A stretch of 64,000 bases of DNA from the NCBI RefSeq assembly GCF_029784135.1, contig NC_073746.1, positions 6,741,136 to 6,805,135 on the forward strand. The letters run 5' to 3'. The stretch's first letter is position 1; every line of letters begins with the position of its first letter. This document shows, piece after piece, positions 10,421 to 22,166 of this stretch. Source of the stretch: Toxorhynchites rutilus septentrionalis (lineage: Eukaryota > Arthropoda > Insecta > Diptera > Culicidae). The notes under the pieces are model-generated. The model did no database searches. It was not told the origin of the DNA and worked only from the letters and a program-made list of their open reading frames with translations. The translations under genes and the position numbers were made by a program.

Positions 10421-12538
10421 TCCTACCAACTCTTGCAATAGCATAGGATTACTAATGTGCTGTTGTTGGTCCGCCAAAATCATATGATCAACTAGATTCT
10501 CCACTCCCATGCCGAACTTGATCAACGTTTTGAGATCATCTCCTCTGGGGGAGGAAATTTCGCGCATTCTTTTCAGGAGTGACATAATTATAATTTCTGG
10601 TCTTCCATAGAGTCGTTGAAGCGTGGCCATAACGTGAGGAACTGACTCAGGAATCAGCAATCGACTGCGAACACTGTCCAAAGCGTGTCCTCGAAGGCAT
10701 CGTTGTAGTCGTGCCAGGTTTTCGGCGTCATTGTATCCGCAGGCTTCAGTGGAATTACGAAAGGAACTAAAGAAAAGTGGCCAATCCTGGGGATTCCCAG
10801 AGAACACGGGTAACTCTCTTGGGATGACTTGACGAGCGGCCAGTTGTTCGGCGGTAGGTCCTGCAGGACGTGGACGGGAAAAATCATGAGCATTCGGCTG
10901 CATTGGTACTGACCAAAGATTCTGGTTTCCTGGTGCAAACGAACGTGCAGGTCCCAACGGTGGCTCTGACACCATCGAATTCGATATTCGATACTGCTGA
11001 TGCTCCGGCGGAGGCAGAAACATCGAAGACGTTGGTACTTGAAATTGCTGATGCCCCGGCTGTGCTAAAGGCAACGACGACGTTGGCAACTGCAAATGCT
11101 GATTCCCCAAAGATGGCAAAAGCACCGAAGAACTCAACCCAGAACATTGTTGCTGCATTTGTTCCACTGACGACGATTGTACGTTCGGTATTGTACAACC
11201 CACTTTGGTTGATCTGGACAACATTCCCTGGTAACTTTCATATCCAGGTTGCTGAAGCACTGGCCGATCCCATTGGGTAAGTGGATCAAGGCTCATCTGT
11301 TGCATCGCCGATAGTGGGTTTGATACGACATTTTGCTTTTGCCCTGACGGTGGTGGAGGTTTCAACGAATTCGATACATCGAACTGTATGCGCCCCGATG
11401 GTGGAGGAAACAATGACGGATGGAGATCGATACCTTGCCCGTGCCCCGACGGTGGCTTAAGCACTGACCCAAGGGACGCGGTAACATGAGCACCTTCTGC
11501 AGGCTTTGTATTTGAGTGAACAGTTTGTGGAAATTGACTTCGACTAGTAGTGTACAAACATGCTGACTCAATGTAATCATTTTTGCTACTCGTAACTACT
11601 AACTGGCTGATTTGATTTACATTTTCGTTCGTTACTACATGCGATTGTTTCGGAGTGCTAGTGTTGACTATTTCATTTACCTTAGTTTTTCTACCACCTT
11701 TTCTCACCTGGTTAACAACAGGATTGACATGCGTTGGATTTATCAATTCGACTCGATTGTCATCAGTTACGCTAACTATTGCTGTGACAGCTGCCGGAAT
11801 CGAAACATCCAACTGGGGTCTGGTGGTAACAGGAACACCTCCTTCCTGCGGTCTTGTAACGTTGCTTGATGACACTTGCGACGGCATTTGTTTGTCATTA
11901 GATTCGGCGGCGAGTCCCGTTCGCTGCAATGCTGAACCCTCGATACGATGAGTTCCCATGTCAACAGGTTGAGGTGAACTTCCAGGCTGGCTCTGCGATA
12001 CGGTAGCGGTGCATGTGGCGGTGGTAACAGCGGTTGTTGACGTGGTGACTACTTGACCCTCAGTCTGACTTGCTGCTCCAACCCACTTACTAGTGTTCTC
12101 GCGGATGACTCTAGAGCTTACTCTGCTCCTCGTGCTGCGCTGTTCGACCTCTTCCAGTTGTGCATCGAGCACCTGGAAACGCTGCTTATCAAAATCTGCT
12201 TCCACTTGACGACGCATTCTCTGGTACTTCTCCGCATCATCTAACTCCTTCAGGCGGTTTTGACGATCCGTTTCTATCTGCTGTAACCGCAAGCTCGTCC
12301 GCCTTGCACTGATGCTACTTCTCGACGATGCGTGGGAGCGTTTGCTGGTTTGTTGTGACGATATAGTGACAGCCTCTTCGCTTTCGACGCATTTCTTGCA
12401 GGTAAAACTCCGATCTGCATCGGCAATCGATTCACCCACATCAGCACAGGAAAAATGCACATATCCGTCGCATTTGTCGCACTGCACCAGATTGTCGGCA
12501 TTATCTGGCCGGTCACACATCAGGCAGTGGCTTTCCAT
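10226..12538 (-). CDS. gag: BEL/Pao Gag with PHD finger, C-terminally truncated
   Basis: 770 codons from an ATG at 12538. Residues ~5-50 form a C4HC3 PHD-type zinc finger (CLMCDRPDNADNLVQCDKC, then H, C and CKKC). Residues ~80-135 are a charged, coiled-coil-like stretch. Residues ~150-560 are Ser/Thr/Pro/Gln-rich low complexity. Residues ~570-700 are the conserved BEL Gag region (DUF1759-like: PVFSGNPQDWPLFFSSF and LQRCLRGHALDSVRSRL). Near 10.4 kb the frame stops resembling Gag, and the DNA that follows is protease sequence in another frame. A deletion has therefore joined Gag to the protease tail, removing the CCHC knuckles and the active-site half of the protease. The last ~60 residues are an out-of-frame read of pol. 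Normal BEL elements have one continuous Gag-Pol frame. Confidence 0.85.
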   Translation of the reverse strand: MESHCLMCDRPDNADNLVQCDKCDGYVHFSCADVGESIADADRSFTCKKCVESEEAVTISSQQTSKRSHASSRSSISARRTSLRLQQIETDRQNRLKELDDAEKYQRMRRQVEADFDKQRFQVLDAQLEEVEQRSTRSRVSSRVIRENTSKWVGAASQTEGQVVTTSTTAVTTATCTATVSQSQPGSSPQPVDMGTHRIEGSALQRTGLAAESNDKQMPSQVSSSNVTRPQEGGVPVTTRPQLDVSIPAAVTAIVSVTDDNRVELINPTHVNPVVNQVRKGGRKTKVNEIVNTSTPKQSHVVTNENVNQISQLVVTSSKNDYIESACLYTTSRSQFPQTVHSNTKPAEGAHVTASLGSVLKPPSGHGQGIDLHPSLFPPPSGRIQFDVSNSLKPPPPSGQKQNVVSNPLSAMQQMSLDPLTQWDRPVLQQPGYESYQGMLSRSTKVGCTIPNVQSSSVEQMQQQCSGLSSSVLLPSLGNQHLQLPTSSLPLAQPGHQQFQVPTSSMFLPPPEHQQYRISNSMVSEPPLGPARSFAPGNQNLWSVPMQPNAHDFSRPRPAGPTAEQLAARQVIPRELPVFSGNPQDWPLFFSSFRNSTEACGYNDAENLARLQRCLRGHALDSVRSRLLIPESVPHVMATLQRLYGRPEIIIMSLLKRMREISSPRGDDLKTLIKFGMGVENLVDHMILADQQQHISNPMLLQELVGAEVDFRTERENKFSIESEDRRAAQTAQSNRSLRRALRGISTSQKITNAGIHRYHSSADYRGRQR

Positions 12539-12611
12539 CTATACGGTACTCCAACCACGCAACGTATCCAACCGTAAATCTCTCTCTACTCGAAAGACAA
12601 ATCTTAAAGAT

Positions 12612-13049
12612 TGTTGCCGGACGATTTCAGGAGAACGATGAAAGTGAAACCTCTTTTTAGCTACGTATATAGAAACACAGCTTTAAGCTAGAATTTATTA
12701 ATTTTTAGATTAATGAACAATTCTTCATATATGAATAATTCTTACATTTGGTTTTCTTCTGTCTCTTTCCTCAATTCCTCCGGTTTCTACTTATTTTCTC
12801 GTTATCTGCTTCAACTCTTTGATTCAATAATTTTCATAAACTTTCTACTTTCTTCAAACTATGGCTTTCCTTTTAATTTCAATTTTCTATCACTTCAATT
12901 CACTCTATCAATCTATTATTTGTTTTCATTCTCTTCATCTTAATTTTCATCTGACGTTTCTCCTGGTAAACATTACACTTTCATTTGTGAAGGGCGTAAT
13001 CGGGACTCACTTGGTAACCGGTAGTAACGGCACAGTGGGTGCGGCAACA
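12612..13049 (-). repeat. 5' LTR of the first BEL/Pao element
   Basis: 438 bp, the direct partner of 6259-6685 with the same TGTTGCC and GGCAACA ends. It is followed by target duplication CTTAT at 13050-13054. On the minus strand this is the transcription-starting LTR. Confidence 0.93.
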
Positions 13050-13054
13050 CTTAT

Positions 13055-15766
13055 GTTCAACCATTACTCGCTTAATGTGCACCCTCATAATTTCGTGAGC
13101 AACGATGTTGGCCGGTGTGGATGCAATGTGAATCAGAGACAAAATTGCATCGGAAAAAGATGAATCATGAACGAGAATTGAGACAAAGGAAAGTGAATAA
13201 GTAGCGCGAAGTGTACCGAGTTTAGTTGATGGAGGCCTCAGACAATCGGAAGTCAACTGCAGTCCGTTTATGAGAAGACTGATAATAAAAATATTGGCAA
13301 GAAGGGTGCCCCAGGACTTGCAGTTGGAGAAATCTAGCTGTTCCCGATATATAAGGACCCCAAAATGTTTACCGAAATCGAAGATCCCCGTACCTACTAA
13401 GCTGATGCTGATGGAAATTCTAGAGCAGGGTGTTCGATACCCGTTTTTGCATCATACTTTCAAGGAATTACATAATCTCCAACCGATTATCAACGGCACG
13501 GGCATGTCAACAAAGAAACCGTTCTCAATGAACTTCGTCGACGATATTCGATTACTAAGTTAAGAGTATGTATGGCCCAGATGATGAAAAATCGTCAATG
13601 GTACGCATAATTAAACCGGAATTTCTCGAATGGCTTCGTTTTCTTCTGAACGCCCGCACCCTTCGTGAAATCATTTAGTGACGTTTTAAATAGACTGCTT
13701 TGGGTCTCTAGACGTTACTTTTGGTCGAAGTACTGAATAAAGATCGAATGTTCTGTCTCAATGTTTGAATAGTTCACCTCGAAGTAACGTATCGTTTGAA
13801 CGCCAAATCATTCACAATAGTCATTCGTGATCCAAGGTGATCCAATTCAGAGACAAGCGCATACGACAAACTATGGAGCGACGTGCAAATTGGTTGGCAA
13901 GCTCAGTTCTTGAATAAATTTGGATCTTGTATAAGTGGAGATTCAGATTTTTGCGCATTGTTCGGAGTGAACAGGACTCGGAAATGCACGATTGTAACGA
14001 TCAACGAGGTACCGATAATTTCGAGACTCTTCCACACTCTCTTTGACAACAGCGATATTTAGCACACACTTTTGGTCTACCAGAAACTTTCAGTTCGTGA
14101 ACATTATCATCTATCGACACATTAGATTTTCCAGTTTAGACTTGAAAAAAGAAGAATTTTCATGTTATAAATACACTTTTTATTCACATTAAAAGGACGG
14201 TACTCAATAATTCAATTACATAAAATATAAGTAAAACAAAGTTACTTTTCTCGAGTTTGTACTGTTTAAAAATAACTTTCCATCCAACAAGATGTCAGAT
14301 ATCATCATAACGATGGGTGCAGCATGTTAACCGCGAAAGTTCCCGTCTGTTGCCTCTGTGTAGCCGACCCCATCGTCAAAGGTCAATTGGAAGCCGGCGG
14401 GACCAGTTGGCTGCATTATGAATGTGCATGATGTGTATATCGTTGCCAAAACCAGAACAGATCGAACACCATCCCCAGAGACGAACACACAACAGCAACA
14501 AGTGGTCTCGAACAGCTTTGCCAAAATCGTAATTGACTTGCGATGTATTTTGCCACAGAATCACTTTTGGAACGTGATTTTTTCGCACCCTTGTATTCGT
14601 CACTTGTTTGGTGTTGCGCAATCTTCAAATTGATGTGCTTCTTGATATTTATCAAGGCCTGAAAATGATAAAAGGTCACTCTTATCTTGATATGTATATT
14701 GCGGAGAAGAGGTATCAATCTTTCTTCTCTTTAGTCAATTTATGCTCATGCACAAAACTCTGTCGCGGCTAATTTAGATCGATTGAATTGATATAAATTA
14801 TAAACAACATCCCAGTTTCGTTTGAATAGATCATTCGGTCTTGTCTCATTAATGAATTTTGGCAACATATTGAGTGCTTCATCTGGCCAAGAAATTCGAT
14901 TGCCATGAACCCGCCTGTACTCGCGTACTTAAATTCTCTTATTTGGAAGTTTCACAACTGTATCCTGTATAAACTTTTCTCATCAGATTGTATATAATCG
15001 AGTTCGCCCTGTATAGGCCATTGTATTTAGCTATATGTGACTGTTTGTGGAGGTGAACGGATGAGTCACACACTAGCGCGTTTTAGTTCACGAATTTCAT
15101 GTTAATTTCATGCCGCTTCACGTTTTTAATCACATACACGGCCCTTAACCGGAGATGCCAATACCCGCCGCCAGGTGCCACTACTGTGGGCAGTATGGGC
15201 AAGAAAAGTTCGAATATGAAAAATGAAAAATGAGAAAATGAGAAACATCGTGCGTGAAAAGCGTATTATTCGCGTGGAGAATAGATAAGTTTGGTGGAAA
15301 GAATTGGAATATGGTTTTCGAGAGAGGGAAAAATGTGCGATCGTAGATAAAACCCGCGAGTTCTCGAAACTTGCGAGTGAATTTCCCGGGAGGCGGCCAG
15401 CAAGGTCTGTACAAGTACCATTACAACCGGAACAACGTGTTGTTACTATTCAGCTTCCAGACGAGTGTATGCCTAGAAAGTGGGTGGGAAGGTAGCTACA
15501 CTTATTTTGGGAGTTGACGAGGTCTAAAAATCGCCCCTTATTAAGTTTTATAACTAAATCATCTGTAATGTTTTAAAATTGGTTAGTATTTTTTATAATT
15601 AAAAACATAAAAAATTGGCTATATGGGGTCTGAAGTACTACTTCATTATGGAAAAGGTTATTTTGGTCCCTAGATCAAAATAGTTTGTGAATCCCTGCGC
15701 TTAACGATGACGAATGATGAATGAGGAAGCTAGAGAGAATCGCAATGTCGTAATGCTGATGTTTTC
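13055..15766. other. No recognised gene
   Basis: An open frame of 97 residues lies at 13270-13563 (plus) and short frames at 14327-14718 (minus). I recognise no domain in any of them. The first frame has a continuous reading but no start context, splice signal or homologue I can name. The rest is AT-rich sequence without clear repeats. Confidence 0.35.
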
Positions 15767-15859
15767 TGAGAAATGAACGAATTATTGATTTCGTTCATTT
15801 CTCAACATAGGCGTCTTGCCCGGACCCAAGGGGAAGACCTGGCAAGACGCCTATGCTGA
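15767..15859. repeat. Two adjacent hairpins
   Basis: Hairpin 1: a perfect 15-bp stem, 15767-15781 with 15790-15804, 8-nt loop. Hairpin 2: a 15-bp perfect stem, 15806-15820 with 15841-15855 (CATAGGCGTCTTGCC), extendable to ~19 bp with one mismatch, 20-nt loop. They are separated by one base. They could be the tips of a small DNA element or structured RNA. No coding region lies alongside. Confidence 0.75.
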
Positions 15860-17240
15860 GCAAAACAGGATAAAACATTTAATTTTACTACATATTTCAA
15901 CGTTTCTTCACATCCACGACGGTTTTCTTTGTAATGACATGAGCAAGAACGATTACGAATAGGCAAACCAATAACAATAACGAGAATTCTAAATGCATTT
16001 ACATTACACCATTCTGAAATAAGCGAGGTAAAATGCCCATAAGCGTTTACAAAATACACCACAACAACGGGTCAAAATGTCGAACGACATCGAAGCGTTA
16101 ATTTTGGATAATTCTTCATTCGTTGCTTATACCTTCCGCTTCCATTATGTTTCTACCAGTTAGAATCATCAAATGATCTCGAATTTTCGAGGCATTTTTG
16201 TTGTCGAACCGAAAATGCCGAGGAATTTTAAATACTATGTTCGTGTTTACAATCGTATTAATATGTGCCGCTGTTCAAAAATGGGCTGCCAGACTTTTGG
16301 CCGATATATTTATGAGTTTTTATTTTGTTTCAAAGGTTTGTATTATTCTTAATAATGGATGGGTTTTAGAAGTAAGAAACATTGTAATGATTGTGTTCGT
16401 TCTGGGTTTTATTACATAATACAAGAAAAGATATGTGAAAATAGTCTTATGCTTTCCAGAAACCATCCAGGCATAAAACAATTGCTGAAAATATCTGAGT
16501 GATTTGGTAACACTGGAACTCTTTATTAATCTCCATACAGGAGCGATGTGCCCCATTATGAGATGGATTAGAAAATTGCATTTTGATATAAAACATGATT
16601 TTTAAAATTTGTTCATTCAAACTCAATCGATAGCTCTGGTCACATTTCAGGATGTGTTGAAGTTTACAAAATTTAAATAACTTTTTTTATGCTTCAAACG
16701 TCTTATGACAGAAACGGTCAAAGTTGCATGAAATCATGCATTTTTTAAAATATCATTATTTTATGAAGATAGACGTGGTGTTTTGTGCGTTTAATAGAAT
16801 TTATAGTGAAAAAAATAAGTTAGAAGCGCTGAAAAATCCTGCCGATTACAGCGTTTTCCATGATTTTTCATGATGGGGCATTTTACCGATACGGCGCGTC
16901 TTACCCAAAGTTCCCCTTCACATTTTGTGTTCTGCAAACGCGCTAGTTTAGTGAAAACAACTGCTACCGTAAACAGTTCTGATTTGTAAATGGTTCTACA
17001 TAGAAACAGATGGAGTTTAGGGAAAGTGGGGGCATAGTGGACACCCTAAGGAATATGTATATTTCCAGTGTCCACATACCGCTACAATTCCCGTTTTTCT
17101 TAGAATATTATAGTTCAACTCATTGTTGTTCAAAATAGCTTTCGGGTTTTACTATAAAAATTTAAAACAGTACATTTTTCATCATTAGGCAAAAAGATGA
17201 AAAATGAATCTTTTTTTTTGCTTGGAGGTAAAGGCGTCAC
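15860..17240. other. No gene seen
   Basis: AT-rich sequence with frames up to 86 residues and no family resemblance. At 16880-17060 there are scattered words (GGGGCATTTTACC, GTGGGGGCATAGTGGACA) of a kind that recur near dispersed repeats in this window. Confidence 0.4.
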
Positions 17241-17241
17241 C

Positions 17242-17335
17242 TAATGGGGGCAAAGGGCCTGGCGGGGTAAGAGAGTGAAAAGTGCCCCCTAACCAAATCA
17301 CCAGCTGCATGGCAAATATTGTTTAGGATATATAT
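17242..17335 (+). repeat. Fragment of the GGCCTGGCCGGGTAAG inverted-repeat family
   Basis: The segment reads GGGCCTGGCGGGGTAAGAG, then AAAAGTGCC, AACCAAATCACCAGCT and GGCAAATATTGT. It matches the tip of the element at 46545 in the same orientation and ends abruptly after about 90 bp. Confidence 0.7.
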
Positions 17336-17365
17336 ATATGCTATCATGGAAGCTATATAAGTATA

Positions 17366-19250
17366 CTAGCTGACCCGGCAAACTTCGTTACTCGCTTAGA
17401 GAGGGGGTGGAGAGTCTAACCACCAGAGAAACATTTATTGAACCTTAAAACCTCCAAATGCCTAATTTGGTTTCATTTGCTTGATTAATTCTCGCGTAAT
17501 GCAGAAATTTGTGTTTCATTTGTATGGCAGACCCCCCCCCCCAAAAAGAGTTGGGAGGAGTATCTAACAACCGTAAAAATATTTATTGCGCCCTAAAACC
17601 ACTACATGCCAAATTTCGTTTCATTTGCTTGATTAATTCCCGGGTAATGTAGGAAATTGTGTTTCATTTGTGTGCCCCTAAGAGAGGGGGAAGGAGTATC
17701 TAACAACCGTAAAAATATTTATTGCACCCTAAAACCACTACATGCCAAATTTGGTTTCATTTGCTTGATTAATTCTCGTGTAATGCAGAAATTTGTGTTT
17801 CATTTGTATGGCAGCCCCCCCCCCCCCTAAGAGAGGGGGGAAGAGTATCTAACAACCGTAAAAATATTTATTGCACCCTAAAACCACTACATGCCAAATT
17901 TCGTTTCATTTACTTGATTAATTCCCGAGTAATGTAGAAAATAGTGTTTCATTTGTATGGCAGGCCCCCCTTAGAGAGGGGGGAGTAGTATCTAACAACC
18001 GTAAAAATATTTATTGCGCCCTAAAACCACTACATGCCAAATTTCGTTTCATTTGCTTGATTAATTCCCGGGTAATGTAGGAAATTGTGTTTCATTTGTG
18101 TGGCAGCCCCCCCTAAGAGAGGGGGAAGGAGTATCTAACAACCGTAAAAATATTTATTGCACCCCAAAACCACTACATGCCAAATTTGGTTTCATTTGCT
18201 TGATTAATTCCCGGGTAATGTAGGAAATTGTGTTTCATTTGTGTGGCAGCCCCCCCTAAGAGAGGGGGAAGGAGTATCTAACAACCGTAAAAATATTTAT
18301 TGCACCCTAAAACCACTACATGCCAAATTTGGTTTCATTTGCTTGATTAATTCTCGTGTAATGCAGAAATTTGTGTTTCATTTGTATGGCAGCCCCCCCC
18401 CCCTAAGAGAGGGGGGAAGAGTATCTAACAACCGTAAAAATATTTATTGCACCCTAAAACCACTACATGCCAAATTTCGTTTCATTTACTTGATTAATTC
18501 CCGAGTAATGTAGAAAATAGTGTTTCATTTGTATGGCAGGCCCCCCTTAGAGAGGGGGGAGTAGTATCTAACAACGTAAAAATATTTATTGCGCCCTAAA
18601 ACCACTACATGCCAAATTTCGTTTCATTTGCTTGATTAATTCCCGGGTAATGTAGGAAATTGTGTTTCATTTGTGTGGCAGCCCCCCCTAAGAGAGGGGG
18701 AAGGAGTATCTAACAACCGTAAAAATATTTATTGCACCCTAAAACCACTACATGCCAAATTTGGTTTCATTTGCTTGATTAATTCTCGTGTAATGCAGAA
18801 ATTTGTGTTTCATTTGTATGGCAGCCCCCCCCCTAAGAGAGGGGGGAAGAGTATCTAACAACCGTAAAAATATTTATTGCACCCTAAAACCACTACATGC
18901 CAAATTTCGTTTCATTTACTTGATTAATTCCCGAGTAATGTAGAAAATAGTGTTTCATTTGTATGGCAGGCCCCCCTTAGAGAGGGGGGAGTAGTATCTA
19001 ACAACCGTAAAAATATTTATTGCACCCTAAAACCACTACATGCCAAATTTGGTTTCATTTGCTTGATTAATTCCCGAGTAAAGTAGAAAATTGTGTTTCA
19101 TTTGTATGGCAGCCACCCCTTAGAGAGGGGGGAGGGGTCTCAAACTATCACGAAAACCTTCCCGGGCCCTAAAACCCCTACATACTCATTTTCATGTTGA
19201 TCGGCTTAATTTAGGCTTTCTTCAGAATATTGCCTTTTCTTGGGCATTTT
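17366..19250 (-). mobile_element. Helitron-like 3' end with tandem-array body
   Basis: Read on the minus strand, 17366-17383 is GTTTGCCGGGTCAGCTAG. This is the same terminus that closes the short element at 49728-50107 and reappears as a variant at 61148. It ends in CTAG followed by T, as expected for Helitron 3' ends (CTRR, inserted at AT). The tandem array begins ~40 bp inside it, and its last unit grades into a CCCTAAAACCCCTACATAC block near 19170. The 5' tip was not found, so the outer limit is a guess. Confidence 0.4.
17410..19140. repeat. 143-bp tandem array with higher-order structure
   Basis: The landmark CTAACAACCGTAAAAATATT recurs at 17564, 17700, 17849, 17992, 18135, 18278, 18425, 18568 (one base deleted), 18710, 18855 and 18998, with degenerate outer units on each side. 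Spacing is 136-149 bp. Variants differ in the C-tract, in ATTTGC/ATTTAC and in CTCGTG/CCCGGG/CCCGAG. The order of variants repeats as a trimer of about 430 bp. Open frames across it (for example 18241-18513) only reflect the period. Confidence 0.95.
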
Positions 19251-19779
19251 AGAAGTGTTCACCTCAACACAATCAACACAGAAAAACCATACTTTTGCTA
19301 TGCGCGAAGTACACCATAAACAAACATAAACAAACTGCAGCGCGCCAAGCGGTTGCCATAGAAATCATGTGGACAAAACAACATTATTGAATTGGACAAC
19401 TCATGATCAGAATTGAGTTCATCAAAATGCGTTAATTTAATGGTTTAGCTATGTAAATCCGATAAAAATGGTGAGCAAGCATGATGTTTACAATATTTAT
19501 AAGTGTTGTAATCCAGAAAAAGTCTGAATACGTGCCAAATAATCATCTGGTGATCGATTAAAAGTTAGCTCGAATGAGAGGCGCATTGACACAAATAGAA
19601 GGTGTATTCTATAATCCTTTAAAACATGTGATTTCGTAAAAATATACTATCAAACTACTATAAATCATGTAAAAGGCAATTTCATTTATATGTTTCGAAA
19701 CATACGAAGGCCTTATTTGACACAGGAGCACTGAATTAGAGCATTCAAAAAAGTGGGCAAACCATGATCATATTTTCGA

Positions 19780-20412
19780 CTGGACAAACCAAGATCATTT
19801 ACCCTAAGAATGGCGTGAAAAAAAAGAAAAGGTGCTATTTTCACCATAGATCCTATGGTGTACCATATAAGGACTCAAATATATGGTACTACTGCCAAAA
19901 TATTTTATTTAGTTCCCTATACAATATTTTCCATACTGCTGGTGATTTGGTTTGTGGGGACTTTTTACTTCCTTACCCAGCCAGACCCTTTGGAAATAAA
20001 AAAAATTGTACCGCGCAACACTGAAAAAAATTTGAAAAAAATCACACATCTAGAAAAACCGTAGAGACACATTTTAATATGAATTAGAGTAGTACTGAAT
20101 CTCTAAAAAAAATTAAATTTCAAAATTTCAATATTTTTTTAGTAACTGAATTTTGGATGTAAATTTTTTTGATAATTTTTCCTGATACAGCGTAGTAAGA
20201 TGCACATTTAGTGTTTTTTGCTTTTGAAGATGGCGTGAAATAAACGAAAAAGTACGTTTTTCATTATAGATCCTATGTTAAACCACATAGGGGTTCAAAT
20301 AAACCGCCAAAATTTCTTTTTTGATATTTCCTAAACAATATTTGCCATACAGCTGGTGATTTGGTTTGGGGGCACTTTTTACTCCCTTACCCGGCCAGGC
20401 TCTTGTTCAAAT
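19780..20412 (-). repeat. Half-element of the GGCCTGGCCGGGTAAG inverted-repeat family
   Basis: Read from 20412 down, this matches 46545-47170: tip, AAAAAGTGCCCCCAAACC, the ATAGGATCTATA block, the TTTTTCGTTTATTTCACGCCAT block, AGATTCAGTACTACTCTAATTCAT, GTGTTGCGCGGTACAA, then a second diverged copy of the tip at about 19990. The two tips therefore lie head to tail inside the half-element, as they do at 46545 and 46985. Confidence 0.8.
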
Positions 20413-21425
20413 CATATTCGATATAGTAGGTACATGTATGAAATAAGCTTGGTCTATTCACCTAGAGTCTCAAATTAAATTTTCTCTTGCATAAAAAAAC
20501 GTTGTAAGAAACACATAACATTCCGCAAAATGAGGCTTGGTTTAGTTGGAGTAGCATAATTTTCCAGGGTAAAAGCCACAAAGGAAACTCTTCAAGAGCA
20601 GAATATGATGAGGTATAATAGCTTTAGTAAACAGAACATTGTAAGTCGTTATGCACCTATGACCACTTTTGCACCCAAACATCAAAGTAAGTTCTATGAT
20701 AGTTAATCGCTGAGATTGAACAAAATATCTGTTCACCTCTCCTAGAATATGTGAACAGTCGTCCAAACTGATGATTTGTCCAAAAAATCAGATTGAATAA
20801 ACTAAATTTCACGAGAAATTCCTTAGATGCCATCGTAAGAGCAATTTCTGTTTTTATTTATATTTTGACATGTGACAGTACTACTGAAGTACAGGGTGAC
20901 TCAAAAGTCATTAAATTCTTCAAGCATAAGGTGAATAATATCAATACGGTGTCAATAGTCAATAGTTATACTATCAAACAAACAGGTGACCACTTTGCCC
21001 CCCATGACCAATTTGCCCCCACTACCCCTACGTAGATGTCCCATTTAAGCCAATTTACCAGAAATGGTCAATAGCTGGAATCATTCAAATGTTATAACTT
21101 GAAGTTCCCAATTCAGATTCATACCAAAATTGTAAACCTAAATAACACAGAGCAAATGATGTGGTGGTCATGATCTCATGATGTTGGATCCGTAGCAATT
21201 AAAGTTGCAGAGTCACGTTCGGAAAGCAAGGGACACCATTCGTAATGCGTAGATATAAAAACAAAAACATTTGGAGGTGGGTACGAATCACCGATCAAAA
21301 CAACACAAGTCTGTAAAGCGAAAGAGGTTAGTGTGCCCTCCTCCCATCGTATATTTAGACTGTTACTAGGAGCAATGTGAGTTTAAAATAAATCGAGTTA
21401 ACGCGTAGCGTTTGGTTTAATATTG
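20413..21425. other. No gene seen
   Basis: Sequence between the repeat and the likely 3' end of glutamine synthetase. Short frames only (20542-20766 and 20793-21035), with no recognisable family. Confidence 0.4.
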
Positions 21426-21431
21426 TTTATT
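21426..21431 (-). terminator. Candidate polyadenylation signal for glutamine synthetase
   Basis: On the minus strand this is AATAAA, about 740 nt past the stop codon. An ATTAAA variant lies at about 21655-21660 and would give a shorter 3' UTR. Neither is confirmed by transcript data. Confidence 0.35.
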
Positions 21432-22166
21432 TTTGTCTTACTCTATTTTGTTTCATTTTGTCATACACAACTACTTGTAACAAAGTACATTTCATAGTAC
21501 ATAAAAATTGATATCTGGTTTCTTTCATATGTGTCACTTTCATATAGACTGAATTCCAGTTTGCGGCAATTCGATATTTTATACTCTTATAACATTAAAT
21601 GAGCTATGACTTGGCAAATCGTTTTTCATTCTTAATCATCCTTTCATCATTATGTTTTAATAGCGTTTTTTGTGTAAAACATACGGGAAAATCATCAGTC
21701 AACAATGCTTAAAATATACACTTTCGTCTTTATCCGCTGAAAAATAAAAACAAAGCTCCATCAACATTTTCGTTTCGCGCGCGCAAACCCTTGCATACAT
21801 ACACACGCTTAAGTATTGTCCGTTTCAACTTAAGAATTCTTTTGTTTCGGTTGTTTTCGTCCCGCTTTGTGTTGTACCGCCTATTATTACTTCATTCATT
21901 TGTGGGTAAATACATTTTCTTGTAAAATAAGAATCATAATTTACACGAGTTTTTTTGTATATGAAAAAAATGCTGTTCACGATTCTCGGCTCATGTTTCC
22001 TAGTTAATAATGATTCAGCTTTGACACCATGATACAAATGCTTGTTACTTTATCAAACGAATACAATTTTTTCTCTTACAAGACCTATGATTGGTTAGTG
22101 GATATTGAATTTTTGTGGGACCATCGGTTCAGGGGGGGGGGGGTTTGTGGTAAATACGACAGCTTA

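Larger units (their letters stand above)
6259..13049 (-). mobile_element. BEL/Pao LTR retrotransposon, internally deleted
   Basis: The element is 6791 bp. It has direct LTRs at 6259-6685 (3') and 12612-13049 (5'), starting TGTTGCC and ending GGCAACA, and a perfect 5-bp target duplication CTTAT at 6254-6258 and 13050-13054. Order on the minus strand is 5' LTR, PHD-finger Gag, protease remnant, reverse transcriptase, RNase H, integrase, polypurine tract, 3' LTR, which is the BEL/Pao order. The LTRs differ by substitutions and an ~11-bp indel near 12940, so the insertion is not recent. Coding capacity is lost through an internal deletion near 10.4 kb and in-frame stops at 10138-10140 and 8893-8895. 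Confidence 0.95.

Noticed and set aside
10870..11280. Ala/Thr-rich plus-strand frame of 136 residues
   Set aside because: Antisense of the low-complexity Gag linker. The bias comes from the Gln/Ser/Pro codons on the coding strand.
18241..18858. Open frames with repeated peptide
   Set aside because: The periodic tandem DNA generates them. The reading changes with C-tract length.
17410..19140. CRISPR-like array
   Set aside because: The whole ~143-bp unit repeats. There are no short repeats separated by unique spacers, and the context is eukaryotic.
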